From: Actinomycetes bacterium
GTDB lineage: Bacteria; Actinomycetota; Actinomycetes; Actinomycetales; Beutenbergiaceae
Reading direction: 5' to 3'
Length of the DNA: 7,524 nt
Assembly (NCBI GenBank): GCA_021793935.1
Contig: JAJYRV010000088.1
Coordinates: forward strand, 1-7,524
This document shows, in pieces, positions 5,291 through 7,524 of this stretch; within the stretch, counting starts at the first letter, position 1; every line of letters begins with the position of its first letter. A program made the translations under genes and the position numbers. Under the pieces are notes generated by a model that did not search any database, was not told the DNA's origin, and saw only the letters and a program-made list of their open reading frames with translations.

Positions 5291-7405
5291 CTAGGCGTCG
5301 AGTTCGAGAGCCTCTTGAAGGAGGTGGACGAGAGCGTCGACCTGCACCGTGGAAGTGTCAACGATGTCCGCGTCGGAGCCGTCCAAAGCGCGCGCGGCGA
5401 GGCCTTCCTTGGAGTCGATGAGTTCGGCGATCTTCGTGTCGATCGTGTGGGCAGCGAGGATCCGCCATGCGGTGACGGGCTGTTCCTGACCGATTCGGTG
5501 CACCCGGTCGATCGCCTGGGCCTGCTCCGCCGCGGTCCACGAGAGCTCCGCGAGCACGACGTTCGAGGCGGCGTGGAGGTTGAGGCCGACCCCCGCAGCG
5601 GTGAGGGAACACACAGCGACGGACACGTCGGGGTCGCCGGTGAACGCGTCGATCGCGTTTTGGCGTGCGGTGGCCGATTGCTCTCCGCGGATCGAGACGC
5701 TCTTGAGCCCGGCGTCAGCGAAGTGAGTCTCGGCGGTGTCCATCACGTCGATGTGTTTGGCGAAGAACACGACCTTGCCGACGGAGCGGACCAGTTGCAC
5801 GGTGTAATCCGCGGCGAGTGTCGCCTTGGCCTGCCCGATCTTGCGGACCATCGTGAACACGTTCTCGCCCGACTTGGTGTTCTTCGAGGATTCCAACTCG
5901 CGCTGGGCAACGATCCGCATGAGCTCAAGATCACTGTCGGTATCAACGCTGCGGCCTTGGTGTTCCATGAGCGCACGGTATTTCTGAGCGAGCCGGCGGC
6001 CAAGTTCACTTTCTGCTTCGCGGATCGAACGGCCGAGTTCGTCGTCCAGCTCCACGGGCATGTCGGCCACGCGCCGGGCCGGGAGGTCTTTCGCGACGTC
6101 GGTCTTGAGCCGGCGCACGATCCCCAGGTCGATCACAGCCCGCCGGGCGGCGGGATAGAACTTCCGATCCGCCGGCGTCACACCGATCTCCTCGAGCTTC
6201 TCCCGCAGTTCCCAGCGGGGCCCGTCCTCGTCAATCCAGCCGAGGAACCGCCAGATCGCGTGGAAATCCTCCACCTCGTTGATGAGCGGGGTGCCGGTGA
6301 GCGCGATGAGCAGCGGATCGGCCACCTCGCTTCGGATCTGCTCGGCGAGGGTGAGCACGTTCTGAGATCGCTGGGAGGTGAGGTTCTTGATGAAATGCGC
6401 CTCGTCAACAACCATTCCCTTGAACCCGAAATCGCTCATCCAACCCAGGTGGCGATCGAGGATCTCGTAGTTGATGACGAAGACGTCGGCGAAGGCGTCC
6501 ATGTCGTCGCCGTCGCCGTGGATGACCGTGACAGTGCGACCCGGCGTCCACAGCTCGACCTCCCGGGACCAGTTGATCTTCACCACGTTCGGGACCACGA
6601 CGAGGAGTGGGTAGGCCTGCGCGATGGAGGCGGCTACGACCGACTGCGCGGTCTTGCCCAGCCCGGGTTCATCGGCGAGGAGGAACTGCCGGTGCCCGGC
6701 CTTGACTGACTCCAAGAAGCGCACTTGGTGGCGCATGAGTTCGCGGTCCTGTGGGGAGTACTGGTCGATCGGCGGGAAGGGCGGGAGGGGCATCGTCGCG
6801 CTGCCGCCGCCGGCGCCCTCTTCGAACGCGCGATAGAGCGGATCGAGCAGTTCCCACCCCGCGAGCGGGCCGCTACCGTTGTCGGAGTTGTGGGTGAATA
6901 CCGGAGCCTGGAAGGCGACCTCTCGAAGCCGCTGAGTGACGCTTGCGGGGACGACCTGCTTCTCCGCGATCGAGGCGGATATCACCCGCTTGGGCAGCAC
7001 GTCCTTGATGCGCCTTTGCTCCTCGGTGAGTTCGATCCCCACCGATTCCAACCATTCATTGCGCATCTCTTGGGCAGCGCGGCTGGGCTCGGCCTCGGGG
7101 TCGAGGAGATTCAAGACCGACGTATCGCGGGTGGCGGTGCGAGCGAGGATCGTCGCGATCCCATCGAGGCGTTTGAGCAGCTCGCTCCGGGCGCCGCCGG
7201 AGAGGGATTCGTCAGCGCGGATCCGGGATCGTTCGTCGCGTACCAACATCGCGATGACTTGGAAACGCGTACGGTTGGTGGGTCCGAGCTTGCCGCGAGA
7301 CGCGCGTGCTTCCACCTCGCGCACACGGCGTGCGAGGAGTGGGATGAGGGGCGCTGCATCCGTGCGTCGACGGGAGGATACAGTCGTAGAGCCGTTTTTC
7401 GGCAC
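5291..7405 (-). CDS. SNF2-family DEAH-box ATPase / helicase-like protein
   Basis: From the GTG at 7405 the protein has 704 residues. Superfamily 2 SNF2 proteins use ATP to move along double-stranded DNA and remodel protein-DNA complexes or anneal strands. They usually do not unwind DNA. Motifs in order: motif I DEPGLGKT (245-252), Ia VVPNVVKINW (270-279), II DEAH (334-337), III LTGTP (369-373), IV VVFFAKHIDVMD (545-556), V AAGVGLNL (603-610), VI AIDRVHRIGQ (631-640). The layout of a short insert and helicase lobes resembles the SMARCAL1-like/RapA-like bacterial group. Residues 1 to about 200 form a charged, mostly helical region I do not recognise. The GTG has CAGGAG five bases upstream. An upstream ATG (7498) is in frame, and the frame stays open to the window edge, but the 31 extra residues are Arg/Ser/Pro-rich and look untranslated. 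No nuclease, methylase or other defence gene is adjacent, so a role in DNA repair or transcription is only a guess. Confidence 0.92.
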   Translation of the reverse strand: MPKNGSTTVSSRRRTDAAPLIPLLARRVREVEARASRGKLGPTNRTRFQVIAMLVRDERSRIRADESLSGGARSELLKRLDGIATILARTATRDTSVLNLLDPEAEPSRAAQEMRNEWLESVGIELTEEQRRIKDVLPKRVISASIAEKQVVPASVTQRLREVAFQAPVFTHNSDNGSGPLAGWELLDPLYRAFEEGAGGGSATMPLPPFPPIDQYSPQDRELMRHQVRFLESVKAGHRQFLLADEPGLGKTAQSVVAASIAQAYPLLVVVPNVVKINWSREVELWTPGRTVTVIHGDGDDMDAFADVFVINYEILDRHLGWMSDFGFKGMVVDEAHFIKNLTSQRSQNVLTLAEQIRSEVADPLLIALTGTPLINEVEDFHAIWRFLGWIDEDGPRWELREKLEEIGVTPADRKFYPAARRAVIDLGIVRRLKTDVAKDLPARRVADMPVELDDELGRSIREAESELGRRLAQKYRALMEHQGRSVDTDSDLELMRIVAQRELESSKNTKSGENVFTMVRKIGQAKATLAADYTVQLVRSVGKVVFFAKHIDVMDTAETHFADAGLKSVSIRGEQSATARQNAIDAFTGDPDVSVAVCSLTAAGVGLNLHAASNVVLAELSWTAAEQAQAIDRVHRIGQEQPVTAWRILAAHTIDTKIAELIDSKEGLAARALDGSDADIVDTSTVQVDALVHLLQEALELDA

Positions 7406-7524
7406 CGAGACTCCTGAAACCAAAGGCGTGCCACTGAGGCGTGAACTATCCACATTGCGTGGTGGCCTGCGGCGAGAACGTAGAAGAATAGCTCGCATGC
7501 ATCCTCGGCCAGGGATACCCGAGC
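7406..7524. other. Upstream region of the SNF2 gene, no gene seen
   Basis: Apart from the ribosome site, this stretch shows no supported coding region on either strand. TATTCT and GGATAGTTC on the minus strand could be -10-like, but neither has a -35 at proper distance. The region may hold the SNF2 promoter or be the 3' flank of a gene outside the window. Confidence 0.4.
7411..7416 (-). promoter_or_regulatory. Ribosome binding site deciding the SNF2 GTG start
   Basis: CAGGAG on the minus strand, five bases before the GTG at 7403-7405. It favours the 704-residue product over the longer in-frame ATG at 7498, which has no convincing site of its own in the visible sequence. Confidence 0.65.

Noticed and set aside
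5150..6709. Long open frame (519 codons) on the plus strand opposite the SNF2 gene
   Set aside because: It is antisense to a gene with a complete motif set. It has no family features and arises from the GC-rich codon pattern of the SNF2 gene.

Overview
The window is GC-rich, gene-dense bacterial DNA. It most likely comes from a member of the Actinomycetota. The evidence is the strong G/C preference at third codon positions, two or three likely GTG starts with good Shine-Dalgarno sequences, and a near-consensus DtxR/IdeR-type iron box (17 of 19 positions) in front of an iron transport operon. The genus cannot be told from the sequence alone. I found no tRNA, rRNA, CRISPR array or mobile element.

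Layout, left to right. At 2-688 (+) lies the 3' part of a FemA/FemB-type peptidoglycan bridge aminoacyltransferase gene, cut by the left edge. Its first ~80 bases look coding in a different frame from the rest, so there may be a frameshift. It converges with a five-gene block on the minus strand, which reads right to left: lipoprotein siderophore-binding protein (5158-4115), first FecCD-type permease (4034-3006), second FecCD-type permease (3019-1907), ABC ATPase (1910-1155) and a HIT-family hydrolase (1144-704). The two permeases overlap by 14 bases, permease 2 and the ATPase share an ATGA stop/start, and the HIT gene follows the ATPase by 10 bases. This looks like one transcript from an iron-repressed promoter at about 5241-5272. 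The only real gap inside the block (4035-4114) holds a perfect 12-bp stem-loop just before the first permease start.

Upstream of the iron operon, on the same strand, is a SNF2-family DEAH-box ATPase/helicase-like gene (7405-5291). It ends only 18 bases before the iron promoter, with no visible terminator between them. The last ~119 bases of the window (7406-7524) are its upstream region and hold no gene I can support.

How the genes work together: the binding protein, two permeases and ATPase form a complete type II ABC importer of the SstABCD/YclNOPQ/CeuBCDE kind, which takes up Fe(III)-siderophores, probably catecholate or xenosiderophores. No siderophore biosynthesis gene is present. When iron is plentiful, a DtxR/IdeR-type repressor should close the promoter. 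The HIT protein seems to ride on this transcript. The SNF2 and FemAB genes are probably unrelated neighbours. I see no strong sign of a wholly new system. The most useful leads are the iron box, the intercistronic hairpin, the HIT gene in the iron operon, the possible FemAB frameshift, and the uncharacterised N-terminal region of the SNF2 protein.
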